Shown here: piece after piece, positions 1 through 13,269 of the stretch
How the letters are laid out: the number at the start of each line of letters is the position of its first letter
How positions within the stretch are numbered: the first letter of the stretch is position 1
Source of the DNA: Opisthocomus hoazin
Taxonomy: Eukaryota; Chordata; Aves; Opisthocomiformes; Opisthocomidae
NCBI RefSeq assembly: GCF_030867145.1
Contig: NC_134415.1
Span: forward strand, 22,608,417 to 22,672,416
Length of the DNA stretch: 64,000 nucleotides
Direction of reading: 5' to 3'
The notes under the pieces: generated by a model
What the model was told of the DNA's origin: nothing
Database searches by the model: none
The model's input: only the letters and a program-made list of their open reading frames with translations
Position numbers and translations under genes: made by a program

Positions 1-1500
1 ATTTTGCTACGAAACAATCTAATACAATACACATATAGTTACTGTATCTCTTTCATCATCCAATTTTGTGATTACATAGGAAAATGAATGATTAATTTTC
101 CGTCTCAGGATTCTTTCTTGACAGTCCTGTTGCAATCAGTTTGCACATGTAAAATAGGTCCAATGCTTCCCTGAAGTGGTGAGTTTACTGCACACGCAGT
201 ACAAAGTAAGCACCAATTTTTAGCCCCGGGTGTGAGGAGCGGCCAGGTAGGATGATAGCAATGAAGGAACGTTCTCACATGACATAATTCATTTAGTGCA
301 CTCCCAGACACTCATTTTTTCTTTTTTTTTTTTTTTTTCCCTGGGTCAATTTGAGCCCAAGCAAGGAGCAGCCTGTTGGCTGAATGAATTGGTTTGCCAC
401 GCACCACTTCTGGTCATCGTTTTTCCTAGAGAATTTCAGCATTTTCCCCTCACATAAATGATGTCATATTAGGCAGAAGACCCTTGGAGCTTCTAGGACA
501 AGGTTTGGTCTGGATCTATGGCGGGTTGCATACAGTCAGCAAGGCAACCTAGAGGTGGAAAACTCCTGCTGTAGTCAAAACTAAGAGGAATTCACAACAG
601 CAGTCATTTTCTATGTGAAACACAGAATCATCTGATCAAGAAAGGGTAACTTCCTGGGGAAAGAAGGAAAGCAAATTCTTGAGGAGATCTGTATTAAATA
701 TTTTTATTTTGTTGTGGTGAGAATCTCACCCTGTTCCTCCCAACATCAGTGGTTTATCTCTTAACGCACATACAGTTTCGAGTAGGCTGGGAGAAGCCCT
801 CCAATCATAAACCCACAGGAGGCAAGCGGACAACCTTGTTGAGAAAGAGTAGAGCTCAAACAAACCCTAGAATAGCACAGAAAGTTCTAGATTGGTAATG
901 AGTGGAGTGTTCTCCATTTAGCCATAAAGACACAAAGAGGGCAAAGACAGAGGACAGAGCAGGACTCACTTGTTCCTCTCCCACCTGCAAGCACTAGCTT
1001 TAGAAGGACAGGCAGCACAACCTGAGAAGCGTGAGGTGGTCAGCATGGCAGTTTGGACGGCTCACAGAAATAACGGGTGAGGTCTGAGGTATGAAGAATA
1101 ACCCTTTGTTCACTTTGAAGACCTGCTCCACCTGCAGTAACCAGACATGGTTAGAAAGAAGGAAGAAGTATTGTATGACTGGCAGGGTACCTGCAGAGCA
1201 TTTGGATGGAGCTCCGGGGTTATGAAATCAAGGCATCAAGAGCAAAATAAACAAAATCTTTTATTGGGTTCAACTGCCGTGTTACAGAGGAGACATCAGC
1301 TCTGATCAACATACCACAACAAAACTGTCTTCAGTTGTACCAAAAGCTAGTCTCTTCTTGTCTAGCACCAGTTAACCCCTCCTTCACCCTCTGCCATCGA
1401 CCCAAACACAATTTCACTTCTCCAGCTTCCACAGCAAATAGCAGTCCACTTGCCATGGTCACAGGCCAGACCGGTCCTTATCCCCTCCTAAGAACCTCTT
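1..1500. other. Intergenic sequence, no gene seen
   Basis: Mixed-composition non-coding DNA with a T-rich tract at about 319-339. No exon, RNA gene or recognisable transposon was seen. Confidence 0.6.
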
Positions 1501-1889
1501 CCGTTTGCCTCTGGTGTAGCCGGCCCGACGTCCACAGCACCCTGCGGGGACCTGTGCCACCCAGCGCTGGGTTTCGGCCCCGCTCGCAGCTTCTCCCAGC
1601 GTGCTAACAAGGGCCAGGCGGGTCAGCCCCCAGACCCCTTTCAGTCTCGAAGCCTGGAGCTGTGGAGCTCTTCCCCAGACTGGTCACAGGAGGGTCCCCG
1701 CGCTGCCCCAGACACGTAGGCTGGGCTCCCTCCTGCCTGCGGCTATTCCGTCCTCTCCAGAGCGAAGCGGTGCCAGCGTCCTCGGGCCGGCTGGAGCACG
1801 CTGCCTGCACAGGAGCCTTCACCTTGGCCCCTCCAGGAGACCTGTCCATGCCGCCATGTTCTTTCTCCTCTCCGGTTCCTCCAGCAGCC

Positions 1890-2300
1890 GCTTTCAGAGG
1901 ACGCGATACGCAATACCACGCGTGAGCGCGCAGAGCCTTCACGCGGGGTGCGCACCGCACACACCGGCCGCGTCACCCGCCGGCTCCCGCGACGCCAGCC
2001 CTCCCTCAGCCCGCCCGCTCCCCCCGACGTCACGGCCCAGCCCGCGCCGCCGCACGTCCCCCCCGCCCACCACAGCTCCGCCCCCGCCCTCCCGGGGAGG
2101 CGGTGCTGCCCCCGGGCCCCGCCCCCGGCGGGTGCCTCCCCGCGGGCGGGGCCGCCGCCGGCGCAGGCTGAGGCCGCGGCGCCACCTGCTGGCACGGCGG
2201 CGGCTGCGGGCGCGTCTTAACGGGGTCTCGGCGGGAGCCGCGGCCGGTCACTGGGCGCTCGGCGCTGCCCCAGAGGCGACGGGGGAGGAGGGGGAGAGAA
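1890..2300. promoter_or_regulatory. CpG island in the AT-rich left arm
   Basis: This dense CpG stretch has repeated GC boxes (CCGCCCC/GGGCGGGG) and a CRE-like GACGTCAC at 2,026-2,033. It also contains the CTCF-type motif listed separately. It is the only strong CpG island left of 38 kb. It could be the promoter of an unannotated non-coding transcript or part of a boundary element. No coding exon was recognised on either strand. Confidence 0.7.
2178..2194 (-). promoter_or_regulatory. CTCF-type binding motif, minus orientation
   Basis: On the minus strand the site contains CCAGCAGGTGGCGC, which agrees at every position with the degenerate core CCASYAGRKGGCRS. It lies in the CpG island and points left, away from SIX3. 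Occupancy is not proven. Confidence 0.6.
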
Positions 2301-2470
2301 GCGTTGCTAATTGATTTCCAAGCGCTACCAGAGGCACTAATAAGGTAATGAGAATTTCTCACTTTTAGAGGCGGGTGGCTGGGAGCTAATCATTAGCGGC
2401 GTTTTAAAGCAGAAGAAATCCGTGCTTCCCATTCTCCTGGTCTGTTAATAAAGACCGCCTTTTGTGGCAG
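2300..2470. promoter_or_regulatory. Candidate cis-regulatory block next to the CpG island
   Basis: AT-rich sequence abruptly follows the CpG island. It holds homeodomain-type words CTAATTGA (2,307-2,314) and the near-palindrome CTAATCATTAG (2,386-2,396). It looks like conserved developmental non-coding DNA, but conservation was not testable. Confidence 0.35.
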
Positions 2471-3069
2471 AATGGTGCTTTATGACACTCGAAGGTCCAT
2501 TAAAACGTGGTGAAGGTGTGATGTTCAAAACACTTGGTCCCTGTGTTACCTGGATGCTGCAGACTCTTCACTGCAGGGGAGCTCGCCCATGGCAGCCTCA
2601 GGCTTGCCCACGGCACAGGCCCGTCGTGTCTCCAGCGGTTCTCGATACCAGCAGTGAAAAGCAAAAACAAAAAAGATGAAAGAGCCCTGGTTCTTATTTC
2701 ACCTCCTCCTGTTCTGTGGTTATCGACTGAGTCAACGTTGGTGGAGTCACTGCTCTTCTAAGCCAGTGCGAAAGCGAAGCTGGCCTGGTGGGTTTTCTGG
2801 TCCAGAGGCGAGGCACGAGCCTGCTGCAACAGCGAGGGCAGGGGGTGGGCAGGGGGTGCTGGGGAAACGGAGCTGCTGCCGGCACTGCAGTGCGGGGGCT
2901 GGGGGGGGAAGACAAGGGGGCAGCCTTGGGAGAAGGGGGATGGAGGGGTCAGGAACCCAGCGCTGCCCAGCGCAGAACGTGCCAGCTTTCTCGGGTGAGC
3001 AGGGTCAGCACCTCCAGGCTAGCTAGGTGGTGACTCTCAGAGCTGTTTTCCAAAGCGCTTTTTTTCTTA

Positions 3070-3265
3070 GGACCACAGGAACAGGCACACTGTGTCAGAC
3101 TTCGCGCCCACCCAGTCTGCTGGCCTGGCCAGGACACTGACTCATTGCAGGTGCTGCAGGGACACGTAAGACCCCTCTCATGTCAGCACCCTGCAAATAC
3201 CTGCCACATTTCCTCGGGTTAGGCAGTGGCTAGACCCCAAGCAGGGGCTTTGATCTAATCCATTT
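3070..3265 (-). repeat. Possible ancient CR1-like LINE fragment
   Basis: The stretch resembles the antisense of old CR1 3' regions: a caggcacactgtgtcagac-type opening, then an 'AGTCTGCTGG' segment and the order of later words. The similarity is weak, and its boundaries are guesses. Confidence 0.3.
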
Positions 3266-6200
3266 TAGTAGCTATGCGTGTGTAGAAGAGCGGTAGCACC
3301 ATCCTGTCCTTGTCTGAGATTGTCAGCTATGGTTCTAACTTCTCTAAGAAAACTTGAGTTTGGGCCATTTGTCCACACTCCTTTCAGCCTCTTTCCCTGG
3401 CTTTCCAGCAATGAGAGCAAATACTTTCACTATTGCTCATTAAAGTGCTGGATTCTCATCCTATCACTCGGTTTCTGTCCAGTGGGTGATGGTTCACGTT
3501 GCACACTGTGGTCTTAAAAGCAGAAACAGCTGCTGTTCATGTATATTTCATTGAGCCGACCTGTTACGCAAACCCAGGCAGAGACTGATATAGCTTGCGA
3601 GTTCCTTTGTCCGTAGATTCATGACGTGCCCTACATTCTGCCGCCACACTGCCGTACGCGTCTCAGCTCTTCAGGTTAAAGCAGCTTCTCCTTGAACCTG
3701 GCAAATGTGACAACTGTTAAAATATTTTACATTACCAGTATGAGTCACCTGTCCCTTCTTTCCAAACAAGCTAATGCAGCTATGGTTTAATTTTTTTTTT
3801 TAAATAATCCATTACCTGCTTAACTGATTAGGTGTTGACATTGATTTCATTTGAGCATGTTGAGGAGGTCTTGTCAGACCTTGTTAAGCTAGAAATGCTT
3901 CTGCCACCACTCATACATGACAGCAGCCTCATTTTCTAACTTAATGGCATTGGCTTTATTAGGAGTGCATTTGCCATCATTCATCTGCCCAATCAGAGCT
4001 CTACAGCACTTGGCAGAAACTGTAGCAGGGGACATTTCTCTTCTTCTGTAGTGATATGTAGGTTAGCCATGCAACACAGTATTTAGCCTCCACTGGGACA
4101 GGTACAATGGCACAAAGCCAGCCGCTGGAGTTTGCTCTTACAAGCAATTTGAATAGAGCTGAGTGCCCCGTAGCCCAGCTGTCCAGAGGTCTTAGGACCT
4201 TAGGTCCAGAGTCACAAAGGTGACGAACGTGTAGCACCATCCTTCTTTCGTTAAAGATAGATACCTCAAAAAACAGTGTCTGTGGTGTTGGGCCATAGGC
4301 ACTTTAAGGGATTACTTCCTTCAAGATCAGTCTCATTTCCTAGAAAGAGTTAGTTGTAACATCTATTTTTCTTGGTTCGTAGTTCCTTTTCTAAAGCTTA
4401 AATTATCAGAGTCTTGTGAGCTCCAATGCCCTCTTTTTAGAAAAACAACCTTTTAAAAGCAAAGCTCACCCAAGCTTTGCATAGAGCTTAAGAGATCGGA
4501 GTTGGGTCCAGCATGGAGGATCTGTTGTCCTTCCTCATCTCTCATGGTGGCGCCGTCTGCCCTCCTCAACCCATACACTCTGAGCTCACCCCAGTCCAGA
4601 GGGAAGAGTGGTCATGTAGCTATGCAACATTCCTTAAATATATGCCAGTATAGTCAGTGTTAGCAGATGGCCCCAAGTACCCTGACATGCAATAACAGGA
4701 GGAACAGATTTGATCTTCCAAGTCTGACTTAGCACCCTTAACTGATGAATAAGGGCTGATCAAAAATATGTAAGAGGTCTTGGACACCTTATTAACAGGT
4801 ATACAGAAATTAGATTGAATGTAACCAATTTAGTAGATCCCAGGATACAAAACTCCGTCCACATTTACGAGAAAAAACCCCAGACAACACAGCCCACTGG
4901 TCAAGACACAGTTCAGGGGGGTTGGGTATGTAAGCATCCGGTAGCAGAAGATCCGAACATTCACAGTTCTTGCTAGATTCAGATACGAGCAGGTGAGACA
5001 AAGTGCCACAATGTGAAACCTCGGAAATGTTGCAGTCTGAACTGATGCAAATGCAGGATGCTAGACTGCGAAGTCTTGGACCTCTCTTGCCACAAGAGCA
5101 AAAGAAAGACCATGTTTTCCAGTGGAATGAGTGTCTCCAAGATGTGTTTTTTTCCCTCACACTGTCAAAGCCTGAACAGAGATACAAACTGGAGTAAATA
5201 CTTGCTGTCTTCCTTTCAGTACTCAGCATTTTTCCTTCCATCATGTGGCCAACAGTTTTGTGTCTTCATTAAAGCTGAGGGGAGGAGGGCTTTTTAGAGC
5301 TGATATCTATATTACATCATGCATTAGTTAGTGGAGCATTTGACTAGGAGATGGGGTGAGCTTTGTAACCTAATGCTAGTCTAAATCCAGGATGGAAGTA
5401 TCAGGTGACCACGCTATGGACAGTCACATGGAGCTGAGAGCAAGTTCAGAAAACCTAAGGCACAAGACAGCTAAACTCTGCTGCATTATAAATACTTGTG
5501 TTACTGTACTTTAAAAAAACCAGCAGTCTACATTATTTGAACTGGACCCTGACAGCCTATCCCAGGGATGTATTGAAGTACCAGGAGAAAGCCCGGGTTG
5601 CCTGCTTTCCAGCACCACTAGACCCTCAGGGCACCTCTGTGCTGTGCATCGAAGCACCCTGTCGGGCTCTGTGTATGCTAACAGAGCAGAAAAAGGGCAA
5701 GAAAGAGAGAGGCAGGCAGGAGCGAAGGGGAGGGTGGGGGCTAGGGCTCTGCCCTCCCGGCTGAGCATTCTGCCTGTAGTGTGGGGCTGCCCTTGCCCTT
5801 GCCATCCTTCCTGGCCTCGTGGCTTTTGCATTCCCAGCCATGCAGCAAGCCAGCTTCAGCAGGAGGGAGGAATGTGGCCTTGGTATGAATGCCTGATAGG
5901 CTGGAGGTAGATTCGGGGCTGTAGAGTCACAACGCTTCAACTTAGTTATGTCGTGGGGGATGTTTTGCTTTCTATGCACATGCCCTGACATTAAGATCTA
6001 ACATTTTCTCTACCCCTTTTTTTTTGGTGCTGACGTCCCTCTTCACCCATAATCTTGGCAATGCGTTATAATTGCCAGGTGAAGAAAGCATCTGATGTCC
6101 TGAAGCAGGAAGAGTTTTCAGATACTCTGCCCGTATGCATCTATCCTGTTTTGTAATTTGACTCTGCACAGCTCCCACACAGCACACCAGCTTTCTGAAT

Positions 6201-8324
6201 TGCCATTCAGAGACTCCTACCTCCTGCTATTAACTGTATATTTGGTCTACTGACTCAGTTAGATGCACTGGGTCATCTTCCTGGAGCTAAAGTGACTTGT
6301 AGTTAAGTGCTGCTGTACCTAAATTAGGTGATATGGATCTGGTCATTTGTACAAATTTATTGTATTAGCTTACCTCCATTAGGATCAGCTACTGCCTTGC
6401 CTTTCTCTTGGAGGATAATGCTCAGCCTGTCTAAGTTATTTCAAATTGCTTGTGGATTCTAGCTCCCTATAGTAATTCTAAATCATGGCCCAAGTTTGCC
6501 ATGAATTCAGGTTTGTAGTACTGCTGTCTTCAGTGACATTAGACTGTGGGATTTTCACAGGAAGTCTATGAAAACGCTTTCTGTAGGTCAAGGGCTAAAG
6601 GTCTGGAAACTCATCCTCTCAGAGATATCTTCATAAATCCTACTTGATGAAAAGTCCTTCAGAAATATGAGCCCCTTACAAAGAAGATGAAAATTTGTGA
6701 GACAATGTTTTTCCCATTTTTGGGTGACTACAACCAATGAACACGAAGGCGGCAGGAGAGCCTTGTGATTAATGCTCAGCAGACCTTGTTCACGTCCCAG
6801 CTCGGTCTCTTATTTCCATAACTCTGGGCCAGTCCAAAGGAAGACACTTGATGTGTCTGAGATGTGCTGATCTGCACAACAGCCATTTTGTCTGGGAGTT
6901 CTTGATGGCTGCCAGACAGCCAGAAATCCAATAGATTCCTGGTAGAATCTAGGTAGGGCGGTGGACTAGCTTTAAAAGCAATATAGTCCTATCCAGAATG
7001 ACCGTATGCATCTTGCTGTATGCAAAATTTCTAAAATAGGGACAGTTCTAAAATTTATAAAACAGAGACCATATTTCTTCTTTTATCTGCTCAGGTTGTA
7101 CACTTTCTATCCCAGAAGACAACTGCATGCTACACCTACTCTGCAGAACCCTAATCCCATTTGGGACCTCTAGATGGTACTGTAATATAGTAGTATAATA
7201 AACTGACAGATGGATACTTCTAAAAAAAAATGGCCAGTTCACAGAGAAATGCCACAAAAGGAATAACTGGGTTAGCCAAGTTCCAGCTTCCCACGACTGG
7301 ACAGCATAAAATATATGCAATGAACAAGCACAGCCAAGAGCAGGGTTTCTTTGTTCATCAGACTTACCTGGTGGAAAGTCTAGACTACTGCTAACCTTTC
7401 CATGTCTTACAAATGCGTTGTCTGTACCCATCATTAAATACCTTCCAGGTAAAGAAACAGCCAAGCATAGAAAATGGCATCTCATTCTAGAAGCCAATGC
7501 ATGTCCAAGGGGTGACACAAAAGCCAATTTTCCCTCAGCATCGCAATGGGTTTTCTCTGGCGGTCGCTTTGAACAAAGGTAACTGTCAACAGGAGCCGAT
7601 CACAGCCTGCTCGGGAGTTTCTGAAGAAGGAATGTCAGAGATTCAAAATCCCTGAAAAGGGAACACCCCTGTCAAGGGGAGGCTTTGAAGTGACACTAAA
7701 CATATATTTATAATTACAGATGAGGCAGTATAGTATGCAGAAGTAATAAAGACACGCAGCGTGTCCTACGGGCATGGCAGGAGAGGTGACATGCATCATG
7801 AAGCCTTGTTGAACTGCTCACTGGCGCTGAGGAAACCTGAGGCTGGTGCTTCCTATCACTTTTCATGACACAATGCAATCCTTTTGCTTTCAGGAGTGCG
7901 CACACTTCACATGCACTATTGATATCCCTTAAATACATGACATAACTCTCAAGCCTACCTCAAGAAGGTAACATAATCTTGTTCACATACCCAGCATGGA
8001 GGCGAGAAAGGACGCAGGGCAGATTTTTAGGTAGCTCAGCTCAGTGTGCTCCCTGTGAGAGGCTTGAACTCAGGCAAACAAGCCTCAGGAGGCTTGCTTG
8101 GAAAGAGTCAGAGCCTTGCTGCTATTTGCCTGGAAGGCTTGGAGAGAAAAGCAAAGCCAAAAACAGCCAGAACATGTACATTTCTATTTAGACATCCAGT
8201 TGTCTCCATCCCTTTGTGTGTGTGCACATATGCATGCAAGAGTGACTATGATCTCAGAATGAAAGCAGTTTGTTAAAGCAGTTTCCTGCTAGGAAAACAT
8301 ATGTGTATGCATATATATATATAC

Positions 8325-8346
8325 GTACAAATATATATATTTGTAC
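8325..8346. repeat. Perfect 22-bp AT-rich palindrome
   Basis: GTACAA, ten alternating AT bases and TTGTAC form a perfect inverted repeat without spacer. It is embedded in a longer TA-rich stretch from about 8,302. It could extrude as a small cruciform; no function is claimed. Confidence 0.8.
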
Positions 8347-11116
8347 ATGGAGATTTTCCATGCATTAAAGTCTGCAGCACTTACTCCTCTATTCAGGATA
8401 ATGTACAGGTGCTATTTTTTATTGCACGGGATGCCTGAGCAAGTGTCCCTAGAGGGTCAGAGCCCCCCCAACATCTGATGGAGAGCAGTGATTTACCTCT
8501 ACTACAACTGTGGCACTAGGTACTTGGCTCCCAACCCAATGGGTAGGTAGCTCCCTATTTACATGCTCAAAGATGATTTGAAAATGCATGTGAATGTGTC
8601 CAGTAGTGCAGATGACAACTTTTTTCCATCCCACCAGGTAACTGAAATAAAAAAACTGAGCTACAGCTTTTAGCCAAACTAAGCTATGGATATGGTGAGC
8701 AAACTTTCCTGTAGATTGCATTAAAATCACAGCATTTGCCTCAATGAGGTATCTGCCTGTGGCACCTGCAGTGATTTTCATTTCCTAGGAATGGAGAAAG
8801 CTGCAAATAGTGAGATTTATCTTCAGCAAGTGACATCCATCATTATTTAAACCATGTCTTCCCAAAGTGCTTTGCTCTGAGGGAGAGCAGACACATGATG
8901 CCTGAAAATGATGCATTTCCTGTGTGAAACTGATTGTGGGATCACTTCGTGGGTGAAGCGTCCATCTGAACTACACATCAACCGTTGCTAAACAATGGAT
9001 GGCAAGAATCCCTGACATACTGCTACTTCTCATTTGTGTTTCATACATTCCTCTCCACCCATAGAGTTTAATTGACACTGCTCTTTGTATTTTGCCTGCC
9101 AGTTTTGATCAAGCCCATATAAAGAAGGATGCATGTTTAAAGTACCACAGCATGAGTAATTTGAATCAAAATACAGGTTTGCATTAAAGCTCTGGTGCAT
9201 TATTTGATGGTAAACTTCTTTTAAATCTTCAGGACTGCCATTATGAGGTGGGATGCCACATCCTGGTTGGAATAGTGATTGAATTTGAAGGCAAATCATC
9301 CTTCATATAGCAACGCTTTCGTCTCCTCCTCCATGCACATGGAACATGTTTGTTTTATTTTAGGGCTCACTCGGGCTACAAGATTTTTCAGTCAATTCTT
9401 TGCAGTCACATATGACCCTCTTCCAACAAAATTAAGGCCAGACCATGGCCCTTTTTCTCACTTTCCTCTCCTTACACAACAACCACCCTGAGTACATTTA
9501 CACCATCTTCCAAGTGGTGCTCAGACAGGATTTCTGATCAAATAAGCAGCCCATCTACAATTTATTCTCAGGAGCAGGTGAGGTTTGTGAGGTTTATGAG
9601 TATGTGAAACATTAATCCTTTCTCTTGAAAGTAATAGCCTATTCTCCCCTAAGGAATAGTTGAGCATGGCCTAATTTGCAGCATGGATTGGCCCTGCATG
9701 CTCCAGGGAGATTGGTCTGGTCACCTCCAAGGCCTTTTGGAGATGTTAGGTGGTAGACACCGGACAGACAACAAAAGTTAGCATTCCCCAAAGAGACCTC
9801 TCTCATACCTATCTAGGTGGCAGAAAGAATTTAAGGGTACCTGCATCCATAGAGCAACTATAGAGATATGAAGTTAGGTCTTGGGAGCAATACGGTCTTC
9901 AAGATATTTGTGGGCCTGCACAGGTGATGCATCGAGCATACATAGCCCCTGTAGCTATGCAGTCCATTTAGAGGTTCAGTGGCATGTGCAAGGATGTCGT
10001 CTATGTTTTCATACACTGGCCTTTTTCACAACACAATGAAATAAGCTAGCAGGAGATGAGTCTACACCACTCTGCTCCCTCACCACGTTTGTCAGAGCCT
10101 TCTGGGGAAATCCGGAGAGCTGCCTTTGTACTCTTCCCCAGAGGATATCTGTACACACTACTTACACAAAAATTTTCATGTGGGATGTTTTACTGCATCT
10201 GGGAGAGCTAGGGCACCGAAGGACCAGTCAAAATATTTACTGAATAGACAGAGCGAGTAGATTCTTCCACCTGAGGAAATAACGGTTACAGCCTGCCTAA
10301 GGGAAGTAATCAAAGTACTACTTCAGGTCTTTGGCAGAGGCAAACTGTGACTATCTGAAGTAGTTATTTCATGAGTCTTAACCATGTAGTTTAAGAGCAC
10401 ATAACTTATTGCAACTCCGACTTGCCATCAGCTAGTAAGAAGGTATAGGACAGGCTGGACCTAGAGGCTTAGCCTTTTGGAACAAGGGTATGCACAAACA
10501 CCCCTGAAGGGTTTTCCCACTCAGTTTCTGTGATGAAAGTGTCCATATCAAAATTTGACTCTTACAAGGAGTTAACCACATATGATAAATCTGCCGTCCT
10601 GTTCTGAGCATGCTTCTCTCTTATTTTTTATACCCTATGTGCTGCATGAGCCTTAGTGAGGGAAAACACCATCCCTGTGAACAAAATACATGAAATGATT
10701 TTTTGGCACGCTTGTTTAGAAGTCTTCTGTTAAGGTGTCGTGGTTGTGGCTCTGTTGCTGTTAACAGCACAGTAGCTTTTAAGCATCCGCATGAACTGGA
10801 CCATACCATTCAGATGAGCTACAAAAGTGAAATGAAACTAGGAATCCTTCGCAAAAGGTTTACAAGAAATAGTCAGAGGCTACAGACAGTAGACAAGAGA
10901 GTGCTGTGAAACAACTATAGTGGGTGCAATGTACCAGAAGTGAGCATTTCTCAGCCTCATCCTTGACTAGTGAAGCTGGAATAATTTCTAGCAAGTCTAG
11001 CACTTCTAGCAATTGTTTACTGAAACAAGAGCTCTTTTTAAAGGCATTTTTTCTACAGCTTCATGTTATATGTACTGTGTCACTATATAATCACTTCTTT
11101 TTTTAACAAAGCTGTT

Positions 11117-11144
11117 AGTCTGTGATTCTGTGATTCTGTGATTG
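11117..11144 (+). repeat. CR1-type octamer tail without a CR1 body
   Basis: Three copies of the octamer (A/T)(G/T)TCTGTG/ATTCTGTG stand in tandem, the motif that ends avian CR1 elements. The sequence upstream shows no CR1 3' UTR, so it is either an extremely truncated insertion or a chance microsatellite. Confidence 0.5.
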
Positions 11145-13269
11145 AAAATTTGTTACAAATGTTGTTACTAACATACTGGTATTTTACTCACCAATTCTGA
11201 AAAGATATCTAATCCCGCTTTAAAATTAGCACATCTTACTTCTATTAAAATGAGTTCTATGTTTTGATCAACTATAAGTATAATAAAATTGCTTTCACAG
11301 TATTTTAAATAAAAATCATATACATAAAGATTTGCTCTTCTGTCATTCACTGCAGTTCTACAATGTCTGACATAGCTGATCAGAAGCAAACATCTAGCTC
11401 CCTTAATTGAGACGATACGGAAATGATGTGACTTTATCATGCTACTTTGTTGTACCTGAAGATCATTAGGTTTGATCTTTTACTGTGGCTGTTTTCTTGC
11501 TTAGACCACTGTATCCACGGCACTGTATCTCCAGCTGGTGAGTACTGGAAGGCCCTTACATTATTGACTTGGCTGTGGGCTGCTTCCACCTTATCTCTCA
11601 CCCTTTCCAGGTGTTCCACCTACCTCCCTACATCAGCACTAGTGTTTTCTCCATTACCCAGCGTGTCTGATGGTTCACTGATCCAGCTGAAATTGACTCT
11701 GTAAAAAACAGTAAAAAAATTACTATTCTGTTGAGTATATTTTCACGACCAGTAAAACTAGCACAAAAAAACAAGAAGCGGGGCAAAGAAGCAGCCAGTA
11801 ATGAAATGATCCCAAGATGATCACAGAACTGACTTCTTGTAGTATTCTCTCTGAAAGTGAGTGAATAAAGCTACATCTGCTTATAGCTGCTGAGAATCTG
11901 ACCCTGTATATATACATGAAATGCTTTCTCTGCATAATTCCTGTAATCACATTTTGTCGTGAGGTTCCTGCTTCATTTTGGCTAGTATCTAAATCATTTC
12001 TCCTTTTTCTTTTCTGAAATCCCTACTCTTCTTTGTCGGATGTCTGTGCATCTCGTTACTGGCTGTATTCCTCTAATATGAAAATTCTGCATTCCCATAA
12101 GTAAAACTAGGAGAGTGATTTATGCATTTTGCTGCATGAAAAGGCCCCTTGTGTGCTCCACATGTAAAGGCAGAACAAAGCAGATCCCTGCGAACATTTG
12201 TTTTCCTTTTAGCAGTTATTGCCCTAAAAAAAGGTCAGAATTAAATGAAACAACTTAACATTTTGTCCCTTGTCCAGTTCTGGTGCCTGATCTGGTTTCA
12301 GCTGCAATAATCATGGGTCTCTCTCTGAATACATGAGAATGGACTTTGGCCCCTTAAGGATTACAGCTCACTCAGTGGTTCCCACAACTTTGGACCAACT
12401 GGTCACAGTCCACCAAGCCAGCCATCTGTATGCTTTACTTCTTTATACTTTCTGCAGCCCCAGGTGCAGAGCACTCACGATGGCCTCGAGGACCACCCAG
12501 ATTTTCTGCACTGCAGCAGTAAAGCCACTGAAATAAGTAACATGACAATCCCACCCTAGAATAAATGGATCTCTTTGGCCAGGAGCTCCAGCACAGTTGA
12601 GCTAGACAGATGTGCTCATCTTTAGGCATTTCAGGAGTGGTCTGAGGGGAGCCACGGCTGGCTTCACTGTCTGGTTTTGTTCCTAGCTGACGAGCAAAGG
12701 CAAAAGGCAAAAGGTTTTCCTAAATAACATTACACAATGTCTAAAAATTAAAGTGACAATTCAGAATCCATTAGGTAAATGCTCGCACTGCACACTTGAA
12801 TGTCTAGTCTGTGAGGAAGACAGTGACTGGAAAAGAGTAATGGAGTGATAAGCCTTCTGCTTGAAACTTTCTCTTTCGTGGCAGAGCACCTCCCTGTCAC
12901 ATCAGGATGCTTCCAGACCACCTGACGAGTCCGTATGTGGGAGCCTGATATTCGTCAGACTTTCTGCTTTCTGAACTACTCACTGTTCAAGTTGACCGAC
13001 ACAGAGGTACTGGTTGGAGTGGTGGTTTCACAAAGCGTCAACTTTTCCAGTGCTGAGAGACTGCTAACTTATTCCACCCAACAGTCTGTAAGACTGGAGG
13101 TCAGCTGAACTCAGTCCCACCACAGTGCATCCAGTTAAGTCCCCTGTCAGCGAACTCCAGTGAACGCTTTAGAGTGTAGGGGTGAGCAGGTACCTATGGC
13201 TCTTCTTGCTTGTACCTCTACCCACCTCTAGATAACGCAGTTTATGATCTCAGTGTTACACCCAAATCA

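Larger units (their letters stand above)
2471..13265. other. Intergenic sequence, no gene seen
   Basis: No exon, tRNA or other RNA gene was recognised on either strand. All open frames are short and without family resemblance. It contains a possible old LINE fragment (about 3,070-3,265), an AT palindrome (8,325-8,346) and an orphan octamer repeat (11,117-11,144), all listed separately. Confidence 0.6.

Noticed and set aside
1601..2362. Open frames up to 237 codons across the left CpG island
   Set aside because: They are Pro/Arg/Ala-rich, present on both strands, and lack any recognisable domain or splice structure.
4660..7180. Weaker CTCF-like words at about 4,660-4,673 and 7,166-7,180
   Set aside because: Each misses one or two core positions. 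Such partial matches are common by chance, so they were not used in the border argument.
9030..9299. Minus-strand open frame of 89 codons with fairly balanced composition
   Set aside because: No domain, no family resemblance and no convincing splice sites. A frame this short is expected by chance in AT-rich DNA.
12360..12430. Sequence like a hAT transposon end ('CAGTGGTTCCCACAACTTT')
   Set aside because: No matching inverted end, no 8-bp target duplication and no body were seen. The resemblance is too short.
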